From Notospermus geniculatus (Eukaryota; Nemertea; Pilidiophora; Heteronemertea; Lineidae): a stretch of DNA of 64,000 bases. The stretch spans positions 197,539-261,538 of the forward strand of contig NMRB01000818.1 in NCBI GenBank assembly GCA_002633025.1, read 5' to 3'. The translations under genes and the position numbers were made by a program. The notes under the pieces are model-generated. The model had not been told where the DNA came from and did not search any database. It worked only from the letters and a program-made list of their open reading frames with translations. Positions 22,341 to 33,194 of this stretch are shown here, piece after piece; the stretch's first letter is position 1; the number at the start of each line of letters is the position of its first letter.

Positions 22341-23280
22341 GAAGTTGGTCGAGACCTCGGTGAGTTTTCATAGCACCGAGTCGAAAGTGAGAATTTTCCC
22401 CAAGTTTATAAGAAGCAGGAATATCCGCATATCAACCATCAACATACGTCTCACCTCCGACCACAGTAATCAATGGAATTAGTGGACAAAGGCAGGTCAC
22501 TTGCCGGAGGATTGTCGTAATACCATTTCCCTTTGTGGCTGGAGGAAAATAAATAAGGTTTTTCTCTGGCATGGTACACGAATCAGATTAGCAACGCAAA
22601 GGTGTTAGTTACTCGTGCAGAATTTGATTAACGACTGCTGTAGCTTAGAGGAAGCTGAGTTCACATTCCAGCCGCGGGCGGAAAGTGATTCTTCTTTGTC
22701 ATCTTTGTTTTCTTTTGTGGATAAGGTTGGTAAAAAGATTGTAAGAAAGTGAATCATGTACCAGTTGCTCGTAATCACCATGAGGCAATTTTGGAGCATA
22801 TTTGATAAAGTCCCTCGATGTAATGGGTAAGTTATCCCAAAGAGAAATTGTCCGGAAACAATGATAGATTCCGCAGTAAAGCGTTAATCCTGGGTCGTTG
22901 GTTTCTAGAAATATGTATGTCCCTTCATCGGATGGAATATCATGCCATCAGCCAGTGAATTATTAGGACATTTTCTCGGGAATATTCTCTCGTTTAATGG
23001 GCCAATTTGTGACCGTGACATCTACCTTACAAAGCGGTTGTAAAGTCTGGGGCTTAAGACCTGCTCCTATCGGTTTCTACATGGGCTACCATATGCACCA
23101 TATGGACATGTCCGAAACAAATTCAACTGATTGATTTACACTTTATTCCCAAAACAAGCAATGAACCAAGAAATTTTGTCACGACACCTCGTGATAATGT
23201 CAGCGGATATGGTTTTTAGGGATATCCGGAGGGGGGGGGGGGGGTGGGGGGGNNNNNNNNNNNNNGGGGGTCGGGGGTGA
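22341..23280. other. No gene recognised; poly-G tract and small assembly gap
   Basis: Ends in a G-run with 13 Ns at 23253-23265, a typical sequencing stop. Nothing coding is supported. Confidence 0.5.
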
Positions 23281-23523
23281 GTGACAGGGATGATACCTCA
23301 GACAAGTGCGATCAGGTGTGCCTGCTGTCAGCCTAATCATAAAGGTCGTCATCTTCCCATTCAAGAGGTGAACTCGTTCCGGGATTGCCGGGATTTCACC
23401 AAGGGAGGCCTGAGATAAGGGTCTCTTGTCTGTTGTTTTGTTAACCGTGGCCTTTGACGTAGCCTCGTTTCCACTAACAGCGGTCTCCGCAGAGGTTTGA
23501 GGCGAATTGACATCTTTTACCAT
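23281..23523 (-). CDS. Possible N-terminal exon, uncharacterised
   Basis: An open frame beginning MVKDVNSPQTSAETAVSGNE, with a Ser/Thr-rich hydrophilic start and then LLNGKMTTFMIRLTAG. A weak donor (CTGAG/GTATCA) follows. An upstream donor (CAACAG/GTAGGA near 24092) could end a 5'-UTR exon. No domain was recognised and no further exons were found, so this is tentative. Confidence 0.2.
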
Positions 23524-23719
23524 TCATTAGAAAAAGTTGAAAGCCGTCGTGCGCCCACATATATGGCAAGCGGCTTGTCCAGTTATTCAAAAAACATATA
23601 TTTTGGCAATAAAACTTAGTTTTATGCTTATATACTTAGTTTTTGTGGATAAAATATAGTTTTTTTACAAAAACTAAGTTTTTCTCCTAAAAAACCTAGT
23701 TTTTGTCATAAACTTCTAT

Positions 23720-23880
23720 TTTTAATATAGCCTATCGGTCTAACGTCATACGCTAAAAGACGCTCTTGCAGCAGGCGATATTTGTGGTACCAACCGTCTC
23801 CTGAAATACATTACGTCATGGAAGTGAAGTCCAATTTCGTACTTCGTGTTTCGTCAGATTAGCGAAACCTCACTATTGTT
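23720..23880. repeat. Solo arm of the fold-back family at 57690-58095
   Basis: CTAAAAGACGCTCTTGCAGC ... TTCGTGTTTCGTCAGATTAG closely matches both arms of the large fold-back element at 57.7-58.1 kb. The preceding 180 bases are an AT-rich degenerate repeat (AACTTAGTTTTT and similar). Confidence 0.65.
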
Positions 23881-25628
23881 TTTCACACACAAGTTACCAA
23901 TAAAGTACAAGAAACATCGGTTGAACACCTGAATGGTCGTTGGTTTAGTTTGGTGCTTTTGAACCCTACATTTCGGTCGCAGTGACTAGGCCTTAGTGTT
24001 TCAGACAAGTCCTACAAAAATCGGTTTTTTTATAAACTCGTCTTCAAAACTTTACTCATTGGAACAAAATACGGTAAAAAAGAAAAATTCCTACCTGTTG
24101 TAAAACTTCGGTCGGCTGTCGTCTGTCCAAGAGAATGACTCTGTGTCTGCGTCGCTGTCAACAGAAGAACTCCCGTAATCTCTTCCGAGTCAACTCTCAC
24201 TGATCTATCGCAGCCGCATCAAGCCAACCTCGGTCCCAATGCAGCGTTAAGCGCAAAACAAACACTGGGATCGATGTACGTGGAGAAAAGCAAGGCAACG
24301 TTCCGTTGTAAGGGTCATTGAAATCGTCGGTGAGGAAACGGAACGGAACGAAATGACTGGATGTCCGAGGGGCTATCCCATGACGTCATTCATCCATGGG
24401 AAATCCCCGTGTCGGGAGCATTCATTTTCCCGATGAGTTACTTTTGCCGATGCGATGCGCTACATGAATAGGGCCTACTGTGCACAATCTAACTGCCCAT
24501 AAATTAGTCTCGAGCCACCAGACTCTTGCAATTTCCAATAAATTTCCAATTTTAGAGTCTGGTCCATATGGTTACTTTGACTTGTAAAACCATCATTGCG
24601 GACAATCTACCGACGATGACGTAGAACACAACTACACTGCACTGCATGCATGCATGCATGCATGCATGCATGCACAGTCAATGCAAAAAGCATGCAGCAT
24701 GCGAGTAAAACTGCAGCCTACGTCACCAACTTTTGAGTCCCATGATAAATTGGACTAGCCAATCAGCGGAGCTCCCCCTATTTTGAATCATCGGAATAAG
24801 GTCACTGACCCAATTACAATGAGAATTGCGTCCTCGGAGTACGAGGGGCTGGTTGCGCGAGACTACCCATAAATGAAAATGGGCGCACAGGGCGAATAAT
24901 AATGCTCTGTTTTGGTCAAAACGTTACTTTGAATGGGACAACATAGTCGTACGCATGGTTGCGTCACGTGACTTCTCGCCGTAAAATCAAAACACGAATT
25001 AGAAATTAGAATCAGTACGAGTACAAATAAAACTGAATAAAATGTAAAATATATAGAATAATACCAGGAATATTAATATTGTTATTTAGTCCTGATAATA
25101 CGGACAATAATAATACAAGTAGGCCTACAGAATAAAAGCTGGATACACAATGATAGGCCTAGTTTGCATGCACATTTGAACCAACAAACGACATTTTTAA
25201 TGACTATTGAGCGGTTTGAGTTGTAGCCGGGTGTTTCAAGTGGTGAGTCGGCTACCAGCCTTTCTCTATCCACATATTAAATGCAATTGTTGTCCATAGA
25301 TTTTTTTTATGATGAACGAGGCCTTTGAGCGGTGCGCATGCATATGTCGTGGTGAGGACTGTTGTGTACATCGTATACACTTGGTGTGTACATCATAGTA
25401 CGTCAGAGGAACTACTTTTTATCACTCCGGGCTCGACGTCACCGGGTTGATTGGTATTGTCACCTGGTGAGTGGTGCGATCGCTGCTTGGAGAGTGGACT
25501 ATAGAGACGTAATTGACCGCAATGTGTTTGATCAGTGTGGCCTGATTTCCAACTGAAACGGAAGTCGTGATGTGACCTCAATCGCAGAAGCAGAAAGTAA
25601 TTGGATTGCACAGGCCTTACGTTATTGT
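23881..25628. other. Upstream flank of the Kv-like gene; CATG microsatellite
   Basis: No coding exon was recognised. It contains a pure (CATG)n run at about 24643-24675 (roughly eight units). The promoter and any 5'-UTR exon of the Kv-like gene should be near the right end. Confidence 0.5.
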
Positions 25629-26031
25629 ATGTGGAACTCATCTGGTAAACTCGGCCTTTCTAAATTGCGAAGGGAAGAAGCTGCGAAAAATTCAGCTCGG
25701 AAGAAACCCGACAAACAAGTAGAAATACAGCTGACGTCACGCCATAACAAGCTCAATCCAGCACGAAACATGAAGAAACGGATATTATGGGAAAGCACCA
25801 TTTCAAATGGAAAAGATGACGAGTCACTTTCACCAAAGGATGTTCTCTGTCTTGATGTACGTGGAGTTATCTTCCAGGTGATTGTGACAGACGTTATCAA
25901 ACATCCAGATTCGACTCTAGGCCGCCTGGCGGAATATCACCGACATTTACCAGACGATAGCAGAGATGTTGAGTACGTATTTGACAGAGACCCTGACGTC
26001 TTCTCACAGGTCGTTCAGTTCTACAGCACTG
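25629..26031 (+). CDS. Kv-like subunit, exon 1 (N-terminus and first half of T1)
   Basis: First of three coding exons (545 residues in all). The first in-frame ATG of this open stretch is at 25629 (MWNSSGKLGL); a later one at 25770 (MKKRILW) is also possible. The T1 fold begins at about residue 72 with LCLDVRGVIFQV and continues through VFDRDPDVFSQVVQFYSTG. The exon stops at a strong donor (CTG/GTAAGT, GT at 26032-26033) in phase 1, inside T1. The basic N-terminal segment before T1 has no recognised motif. Confidence 0.85.
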
Positions 26032-26607
26032 GTAAGTTTGTCAAGATCCAGGTCACCCCCCCTCCCATAGCTCCCAACCCCTGAATAAATATCTCTTTGG
26101 AGAAATGGTGTGTCAACATATTTCCAAGTCCACGGCATACTAACATCCTGTTCTTCGCGCCATGTAACTCCTTACCTCCAAATACAGTGACCTTGTATTA
26201 CAGTGACCTTGTATTGCAGTGACCTTGTATTACAGTGACCTTGTATTACAGTGACCTTGTATTACAGTGACCTTGTATTGGCGTTTAGTTCATAAAGACG
26301 TCGTAGATTCTATGATGTTAATGTAATCAATTTAACAACTGATATATCGCTGATCATTCATATTGCGCTATTATTTGCTTAATTGTTACTTGAGTCTTGG
26401 AAAAAGCTTGAGTTTTTGAGCCTTTACCAACCCCCAGGCCATCCTCGCACCCAGGGTCTTCACAACCTGCTCCCCTTCTCGCGCTTGGTTCATCGAGGGA
26501 GGGTACGACCGTAAATGACCTGAGATTCTCAGAATACCCCCAGGCCGGAGCTGGCTGCGTTTCAAATTCGACGTTCCTGGAAAATTCTACCTCCTTCGCG
26601 ATTGTAG
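26032..26607 (+). other. Kv-like gene intron 1
   Basis: Bounded by GTAAGT and by GATTGTAG. It contains the 16-bp tandem repeat at 26184-26280 and no other feature. Confidence 0.8.
26184..26280. repeat. 16-bp tandem repeat, six copies
   Basis: Unit ACAGTGACCTTGTATT, nearly perfect, inside intron 1 of the Kv-like gene. Confidence 0.95.
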
Positions 26608-26876
26608 GTGAACTTCACTTCCCGCCACACGTCTGCGCCACCATCTTCAAAAGAGACATCGACTTCTGGGGGGTCGAAATCCCGGTGGCCCCCTGCTGCT
26701 CCTCGGCGTACCAAGAGGGCCAAAGTCACAAAGAGGTCATCCAGGAATTCAGGGAGACTATATCAGAAGAAAAGGACCTCATTTTGAACTATGTGTATGG
26801 CAAGAATGGTAGATCAAGATGGCGGTCACGACTCTGGTATTTTTTGACCTACCCATCGTCATCTCTTGGTGCTAAG
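26608..26876 (+). CDS. Kv-like subunit, exon 2 (second half of T1 and linker)
   Basis: Joins in phase 1 to give ELHFPPHVCATIF. The zinc-site residues are H138, C144, C164 and C165, but the last spacing is X19, not the X20 of the standard HX5CX20CC motif, which the paralogous exon at 269-862 keeps. It then reads FKRDIDFWGVEIP and the linker RSRLWYFLTYPSSSLGAK, matching the Kv T1-S1 linker. The exon ends in phase 0 at AAG/GTAGGT. The same phase-0 boundary is found in the paralogue. Confidence 0.85.
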
Positions 26877-27435
26877 GTAGGTTAAGTGTTCTCTCAGGGA
26901 CATACACCGTGATCGAGCTTGTCGACCCATTGTTTGGTTCATTGAAGAAACCTTGGCTTCACAATACATTTGTACTTATAAAGAACATTTTAAGTATATG
27001 TACGGTATACGCTGAAAAATATGCTTGACACTTGAACGCCGTACGTAAATACGCCACTGCTACAGCAGCGGACGTCTACAGGCATGAGAGCTGGACTGGA
27101 ATCATGTCACCCATAAAAACGCTGAAACATCTGGCGACACGCAACAGCTTGCTACTCGAGTTTTCGTTGCAATGGACTGTTGCCGGCGGCAACGCGCAAA
27201 AATAGCCAGGTGCGAACTGAGTGTGCCGACTATTACCAACTCTAATAAACAGCCGCTGATTGACGAAATGCTATCCTACGTCAAGACCTTCAAACTTCAA
27301 CGTGCATAGTCACATGACTAGAAGATCTAAACTGATTGGGCCACAAGGCGCGGGTCACGTCATCAACCAAAATTTACGTACAGCGATGGATGAAATAATT
27401 GGGTGGTCAGACGGACGTAGATTGGTTCTCAATCA

Positions 27436-27472
27436 CACCGCTAGGGCTTATCACTATTTAGCCCTAGCGGTG
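27436..27472. repeat. Short perfect hairpin in Kv intron 2
   Basis: CACCGCTAGGGCT and AGCCCTAGCGGTG face each other across about 11 bases. The motif AAGCCCTAGCGGTGG recurs at about 28589 in the 3' UTR element of the same gene. Confidence 0.6.
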
Positions 27473-27515
27473 AGATTAGGAATCATTCAGGTAACTGACT
27501 GTTTCCTGATTTCAG

Positions 27516-28481
27516 ATCTATGCGTCGATCATCTACCTCCTTGTTGTTTTCTACTTGATCCTTATACTCATCGAGAAGACCACACACCACATAACCGAAC
27601 CAATGTATTCAAACAACGAAACTGATGACGTAAACTCCAGTATTGATGACAAAGTACGCAGAGAAGACGCCATCTTGTGCCAAGAAATCATGTCGGGGTT
27701 TTTCGGTCCGTTCAAGTATTTTATCTACCTCGGCATATTCAACATCGCAGACGTCACTGTCAGTACAATATTTGCCCTTGATAACCTTCTGCGCCTGCTC
27801 TCGGCGCCCAGTATCAAGAGAGCCATCCTTTCTTACAGAAACGCAGTTGAGTGCATCTGTATTTTCCCAGCGTTGGCCTACTTCATCTACTGGGAGGTTG
27901 TCGCCATCTACGACATCTGCGATCACGGTAGCACCACCTGGATCCCGTTGCTGTGGCATCTGAAGCAGCTTCGTGGCCTCCACCTGTGTGTGCTGCTCCT
28001 CCACTTCATGCCATGCAGGGTGCTTATCTTCGTCGTCAAGAACAACATCAAAAAAGGAATGATCACCTTCTTCTTCATTGCTATCTTCGCGTTCACTTTG
28101 ACCATGGGGGCGCTGGTGTTGGTGTTCGAGCGAATAGGACACGGTGATTGGAGATCGGAAACTTTCAATACCAACTTGGACGCCTATTGGTGGGTCATAA
28201 TCACCATGACAACAGTCGGTTACGGTGACGTCATCCCGGAAACAGGCCTTGGGAAGATCATAGGAGTTGTCTGTGCCCTCTCTGGTGTCCTCCTCTTGGC
28301 TATTGTCATACCTCTCATGACAAACAATTTCTCCATTGTTTACAACTACTCACGTGACCTGGACATCCACCCTCGGAAGGATTCAGCCAAACAAATCAAG
28401 AAGATTAAGACAGAGAACATCAGATCAGGCGAAGATGATATTCTGATCACGAAGAGAAGTGGAAACAAGTTGATGCTCTGA
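27516..28481 (+). CDS. Kv-like subunit, exon 3 (S1-S6 and C-terminus)
   Basis: The exon after TTTCAG (AG at 27514-27515) encodes the whole membrane region of a potassium channel subunit. S1 is IYASIIYLLVVFYLILILIE. S2 holds TIFALDNLLR, keeping the charge-transfer Phe with Asp in place of Glu. S3 has NAVECICIFP with Glu in place of Asp. The pore has the exact filter TTVGYGD (residues 456-462; 28209-28229). The S4 region (27954-28004) reads WHLKQLRGLHLCVLLLH. Placed against Shaker S4, only three of six positive positions stay basic or titratable (K, R, H); the first, fifth and sixth are W, V and L. The S6 gate motif PVP reads VIP (28305-28313). The cytoplasmic tail is short, about 45 residues. 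It probably forms or modifies plasma-membrane K+ channels. The changes suggest weak voltage dependence or a modulatory subunit; this is inference. Stop at 28479-28481. Confidence 0.88.
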   Translation: MYASIIYLLVVFYLILILIEKTTHHITEPMYSNNETDDVNSSIDDKVRREDAILCQEIMSGFFGPFKYFIYLGIFNIADVTVSTIFALDNLLRLLSAPSIKRAILSYRNAVECICIFPALAYFIYWEVVAIYDICDHGSTTWIPLLWHLKQLRGLHLCVLLLHFMPCRVLIFVVKNNIKKGMITFFFIAIFAFTLTMGALVLVFERIGHGDWRSETFNTNLDAYWWVIITMTTVGYGDVIPETGLGKIIGVVCALSGVLLLAIVIPLMTNNFSIVYNYSRDLDIHPRKDSAKQIKKIKTENIRSGEDDILITKRSGNKLML

Positions 28482-28510
28482 TCCACTACCGTCAATGGAC
28501 AATCAGCATC

Positions 28511-28931
28511 AATCTCGTACCCAGAGATTAGTTACGCTCGGCCGAGGTTGATGGTTGATGGTCGCTACACTAATCTCTGGAGACGGCTAAGCCCTAGCGG
28601 TGGCTTTTGGAACCAAAATGCAAAGCAAATGCGTTACACACAGCGCATCCCGCTTCACTCCAAGTTTATACAGTGCGCCAAGTAGTGCTGTGGATTTTCC
28701 TCAATAAATAACAGATCCCTCGAAAAAACCTTTCTAATGACATTTTTGTGTGTAACATTTTATACTCAAGTCATCTCAAGTCATTTCAGTGCATTTGTGG
28801 TTAAAATTCGGTCTAAAATGGCACGATACCAAAAATCACACCTAAGGCGTGAAATGGCTAGCCGTCTCCAGAGATTAATGGAGCGACCTACAACCTCGGC
28901 CCGAGCGTAACGAATCTCTGGGTACGAGATT
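28511..28931. mobile_element. Long-TIR MITE in the Kv 3' UTR, MULE-like
   Basis: Terminal inverted repeats of about 80 bases, starting AATCTCGTACCCAGAGATTA and ending with its reverse complement. They include CTCTGGAGACGGCTA / TAGCCGTCTCCAGAG. The 10 bases AATCAGCATC flank both sides (28501-28510 and 28933-28942), consistent with the 9-10 bp target duplications of Mutator-like elements. It starts 30 bases after the Kv stop codon. Confidence 0.75.
28703..28708 (+). promoter_or_regulatory. Candidate poly(A) signal of the Kv-like gene
   Basis: AATAAA 222 bases after the stop, followed about 40 bases later by a GT-rich stretch (TTTTTGTGTGTAAC). It lies inside the transposon at 28511-28931. Confidence 0.5.
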
Positions 28932-29099
28932 GAATCAGCATCAGAGCGATATCGCGTGAATTTGGTTTCCCGCCGCGGTCACTTATGGCATAGATTACAG
29001 TATATGTTTCAGTACTAGGCCTTGATCCAGGTAGATTAATTTGCCGTTCGTTACGTGTGTATTTAGTAGAGAATGACCAATTTTGCGTCATTCTCAGCA

Positions 29100-29228
29100 T
29101 ATGGCTGGTATTCATAAAAGTTAGCAAATACTTTTACTTGAAATTTGCACAGCAATGTCCAATGTAAATGTACTATGAAACTCAAAGCAAAAGCATTTGC
29201 TAGCTTTTGTGAATAATACCAGCCATTG
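29100..29228. mobile_element. MITE family H, copy 2
   Basis: CATGGCTGGTATTCATAAAA at the left and the inverse ending GAATAATACCAGCCATTG at the right. Same family as 15207-15336. Confidence 0.8.
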
Positions 29229-29559
29229 TTCGCATTGGCCTCACGCGGAATACCTCAACCATTTGGTTTGCTGAATATACTTACAACCAAATGTCACATT
29301 CTGGCCTAGATGGCGTTACACAATTCTCTACTAATTATCTCATTGAGAGCAGTAGGCCAACAATTTACTCAACCATTACTTACTTTTTTTTATTTAGACG
29401 TGCGAGAAATGTCGTAATTAATAATTCAACATAGAGCAGAAATAAGTGTATTGGGAGGAACTTGTGATGGTGTCGAAAACAAATTGTTATAGTGAGCCGA
29501 AAGTGCTGCATCTCAAACTACACCGACCGTCTCCAGTCTAATCTGATAATTAGCACGCA

Positions 29560-29660
29560 TTAAAGGGGGTAGTGTATTCCTCCCTATCCTTTGCTAAACA
29601 TACCCACGTTATGGGAGAGCTCTATTGACAATGCTGTAGTTTACAAGATATCGCGGAATA
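29560..29660. mobile_element. MITE family A, one end only
   Basis: TTAAAGGGGGTAGTGTATTC, CTCCCTATCC and GCTCTATTGACAATGCTGTA match the left half of the copy at 21089-21362. The other end was not found, so it is truncated. Confidence 0.6.
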
Positions 29661-30046
29661 TGTGTGTGAAAATGCCAGTGCTGTTTTCCGTACAGTAACG
29701 AACTAGCCAGAGTCGAAAATGCTAATTTATGCGTGACGTCATTGCAGGAATAAATGAAATCAAATCCGAGCCATCTGATATGGAGATAAAGTTCATTTTC
29801 ATTTACATTATTTACCAGTAGACAAATTTCTGACTTCACTCTTTCACGTGGACAGTTGCGCAAGACCATTACAGTACTAAAATGCATGCTCATTATGCAA
29901 ATGCCCGCAATGACGTCATAAAGGTAGGCCCAACATTCTCCTCTGATCAAATCCATTATTAAATATGTTATAACTTTTTAACCAATTGGAATTTTTCAAT
30001 GAAACAAAAAGCATCTTGATCAGCATTATATCCCCTAACTTTCTAC
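29661..30046. other. No gene recognised
   Basis: A minus-strand frame across 29609-29956 begins in MITE sequence and has no domain. Confidence 0.4.
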
Positions 30047-30262
30047 TGCCTTATGACAATGACTCCCTAATGCCTTACGACAGTGACTCCCTAATGCCTT
30101 ACGACAATGACTCTCTAATGCCTTATGACAATGACTCCCTAATGCCTTATGACAGTGACTCCCTAATGCCTTATGACAATGACTTTCTAATGCCTCATGA
30201 CAATGACTCCCTAATGCCTTATGACAATGACTCCCTAATGCCTTATGACAATGACCCTAATG
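30047..30262. repeat. 24-bp tandem repeat, about nine copies
   Basis: Unit GCCTTATGACAATGACTCCC TAAT. Because 24 is a multiple of three, it keeps a frame open that reads LMPYDNDS repeats; I treat this as a by-product, not as a gene. Confidence 0.9.
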
Positions 30263-30534
30263 CTTTCTGATGCCTTATGCGAGGGTCCGTGGATTCGAGT
30301 CTGGTAGCTATGTCTTTCACCTAAGAAACCTGTTAATGCCCTAACTTTCTAAAGTTGTAAAAGGCGCTGTACGATTGCTGCTGCGCCCCCACCCCGTACT
30401 ACAGGCATTTGTCCCTATCTTAAATTCCCTCTCACTATCAAAAGACTCAGCCTCCTGTCACTTCCTTCCTCCTCTAGCGCCGGAATTCTTTGCATTCCTT
30501 GATATCACATTGACAAGGTGTGATCTTTAGATGT

Positions 30535-30668
30535 TATCATATGAGCTGAGCTGTATGAGTCCCGGTATCATGGCCTGAGACCCCGTATCATACCGAGGGC
30601 GGAGCCCGAGGGATGATACGGGGTCGAAGGCCATGATACAAGGGACTCGTACAGCTCAGCTCATATGA
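30535..30668. mobile_element. Palindromic element
   Basis: ATCATATGAGCTGAGCTGTA ... CCCCGTATCAT is mirrored by ATGATACGGGG ... CAGCTCAGCTCATATGAT around a short GC-rich centre. It is followed at 30767-30860 by two direct copies of AATCTGTATCAGTCCTGATT. Confidence 0.8.
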
Positions 30669-30860
30669 TGATATTTGTATCATATATTCAAGGCACCTAC
30701 GAAAAACGTCCAATGACGTATGACGTCGTGACGTCATTTGACATCGTGACGCTGTGTCGTGACGCATCCAACAGTCAAAATCTGTATCAGTCCTGATTTT
30801 GCTGGACTGATACGGGTCCAACAGTTGAAATCTGTATCAGTCCTGATTTTGGTGGCTGTA

Positions 30861-32627
30861 TCACCCCAGCCTGGATTTGTATTGGTGGAGCTTGCAGATC
30901 AAAATAACCACCATTTTTACACTATATATATGATACTNTGTCGTGGTTTTGGTACTTTCGTGGTTATTGGTTCACGAGGTGACCCTTATTTTCAACACTG
31001 TCTGGCTTGGCCCGTGTATGTCTGGCAATATTTTGTGCTGTATCTCTGTTGTTACATGAGCAATATGTTTGAAATTTGGCATGTAATTATATTCTAGTAT
31101 GGTTGTTTTATTTCTGTGAGAATTTTTGAGCAGAAATGCTGTGCAATTTTTTTGAGGTGGTTTTTAGGTGTATATCCGTGTCTGAACGATAAATTTTGTA
31201 GAAGATGTTGGAATACGATGGCGATTGTATATTAGTTTTTATAATACTAAACAAGTTTGGCTTTTTCTTATGAGTTGGTGAAATGGCTGAATCCTATACG
31301 CAGATTTCGAGGTTATCCTGCAACGGGGCCTATATTTGGCGCGTAGGGCTATTACTTTATTCGCGGTGAGTGAGTAAAACGGTCTGCTGTTTAGGCAGCC
31401 ATTTTGTTTCTCGCTTCAACCTTGGAGGTACATGTAGGGCCTGCAGTGTGGCTTTAAACTGAATGTTGTCTCACTCATCGTTTATCTCGTCAGAGGCAGT
31501 AAAGGATTACCAAAAGAAGAAGAAGCAGATGATGAGATCTACTTCTTAAAGATATGTCTTTATTTTTTGGCACAACAAGTCTCCTGTATGCTGATGACAT
31601 AAACACATATTGTTCATAGCGGTTATGAGCACAATAGTTAGGAAAATAGAGGCGTTTGACATCCACACGTTCACGTACACGTACACGTACATAGATTACA
31701 AGCAACAGAAGAGTACATCACTGGTGTAGACTCGGAGAGATCGCTTACTCTCCTTACTCCTTCCTCGATCGCTCCTTCAAGCGTTTTAGCTCTCTACGGG
31801 CAAGTCAACCATAGAAACTTAACTATGGGTATTCGTTTGTGTCACATGTAGGTCGTGGACAGACATGTAACCTCCTTACTCTAACAATGACGAGTATGTT
31901 AGCATTAATTGTCATGGCTGCACCCAGTTTTTGCCCTTGTTGTTGTCGCTGTTACAAATAACTGATTCCTCTTCAGCCGTCACTGTGCAAGACTGAGAAT
32001 CGAACATGCGCTCAAACGGTTTTGGGGGCCTCAGTCAAAGCAAAGCCGAGGGAATTCCGAGGAAATCCATGACAATCTATAGCACACAAGTTGAAGCAAA
32101 GCTAGCCCTTTTCTCCAGACTTCAATGCGCACTCTTCGAATGGAAAGTGCAAATCGATGGCTGAATATTTCGGGCTGAAAACAAAGTGCAATTTCTCATA
32201 TTATCACAGAATCCTGATGGTTAGAAATATAAACATCGATGTTTGCCTTCGTGTGGTAAACACAGATTATAGCTAAATAAAAAAAACTTACGTATACTAT
32301 TGTAATTTGGCTAGTTTTAGAGGGACGCAGGGTGGACGTCACTTTTTGAAGCATAAATCAAGTGTTACTGCTAGCTAGTCATAGGAGGGCATATACATAC
32401 AAAAGCGCCTCATGTATAAAGGGATACATTCCACAGAGGACACGAAAGTGTGCTCATCCGCAAATCAAGTAAAAAGTAGTACGAGTAGGCCTATGTGGTC
32501 GTTGATTGGCTAATCTACACTGGGACAACAGAAACGAGGCTGCACCGACAGCACGTGACAGAGAGAAACGGTGGCGCCACCTTTTACCGGTGACAAACCG
32601 TGTCGACCCGCTACATCTTCTACAGAC
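30861..32627. other. No gene recognised
   Basis: Mixed sequence with one ambiguous base at 30938. It has short ACGTAC microsatellite-like runs near 31680. Nothing coding is supported. Confidence 0.45.
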
Positions 32628-32777
32628 TAAAGGCCAATTCATACTTCGCGTTTTGCGCTTGTCCGTTTCTTATGTGAATGCGCGGTAGAAAAAGTAATTT
32701 TATTATTGGTACCACACATAAACATAGGGAACGCACAAGCGCAAAGCGCAAAACGGAGAAGTATGAATCTACCCTTA
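32628..32777. mobile_element. Inverted-repeat MITE
   Basis: TAAAGGCCAATTCATACTTC ... GCGTTTTGCGCTTGT at the left and ACAAGCGCAAAGCGC ... GAAGTATGAATCTACCCTTA at the right. The arms are about 40 bases with mismatches. Confidence 0.75.
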
Positions 32778-33194
32778 ATGAATATACATATAGCGTAAAG
32801 TTCTAGTATAAGACCGTTTCCCATCTCATGCTCCAGACTGGGAACATGTGATTGTTCATTAGCCTGGAGCATTGAATGATATCCAGCCTGAACAACGATT
32901 CACTACTCGTGACATGAACAGAGAGTACACATCATGCATGTAGTATATACACAAGTACAGCAAATACAGTCCGAGAAATACTTAGTATTAGTCCTAATAC
33001 ATAGGTTGATGAGTCTCAGTGTTGTGTTTCATGGAGGCAACAGGAATGAGTTGAAGTATGGGACCTTTACCTGATGAAGATGGCGACCATTTTTGTCAGC
33101 TATGGTTTAGACATAGTCTGTCCAACCTAGGTTTTACCACTGGCTATATATGGGTTGGACAGGACACCAGTCTTATCAAGTTGGTTCCACATTC

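Noticed and set aside
27609-28142. 177-codon minus-strand frame
   Set aside because: Antisense shadow of the Kv exon 3.
29986-30270. 95-codon frame of LMPYDNDS repeats
   Set aside because: It is produced by a 24-bp minisatellite whose length is a multiple of three; no signal, splice context or family.
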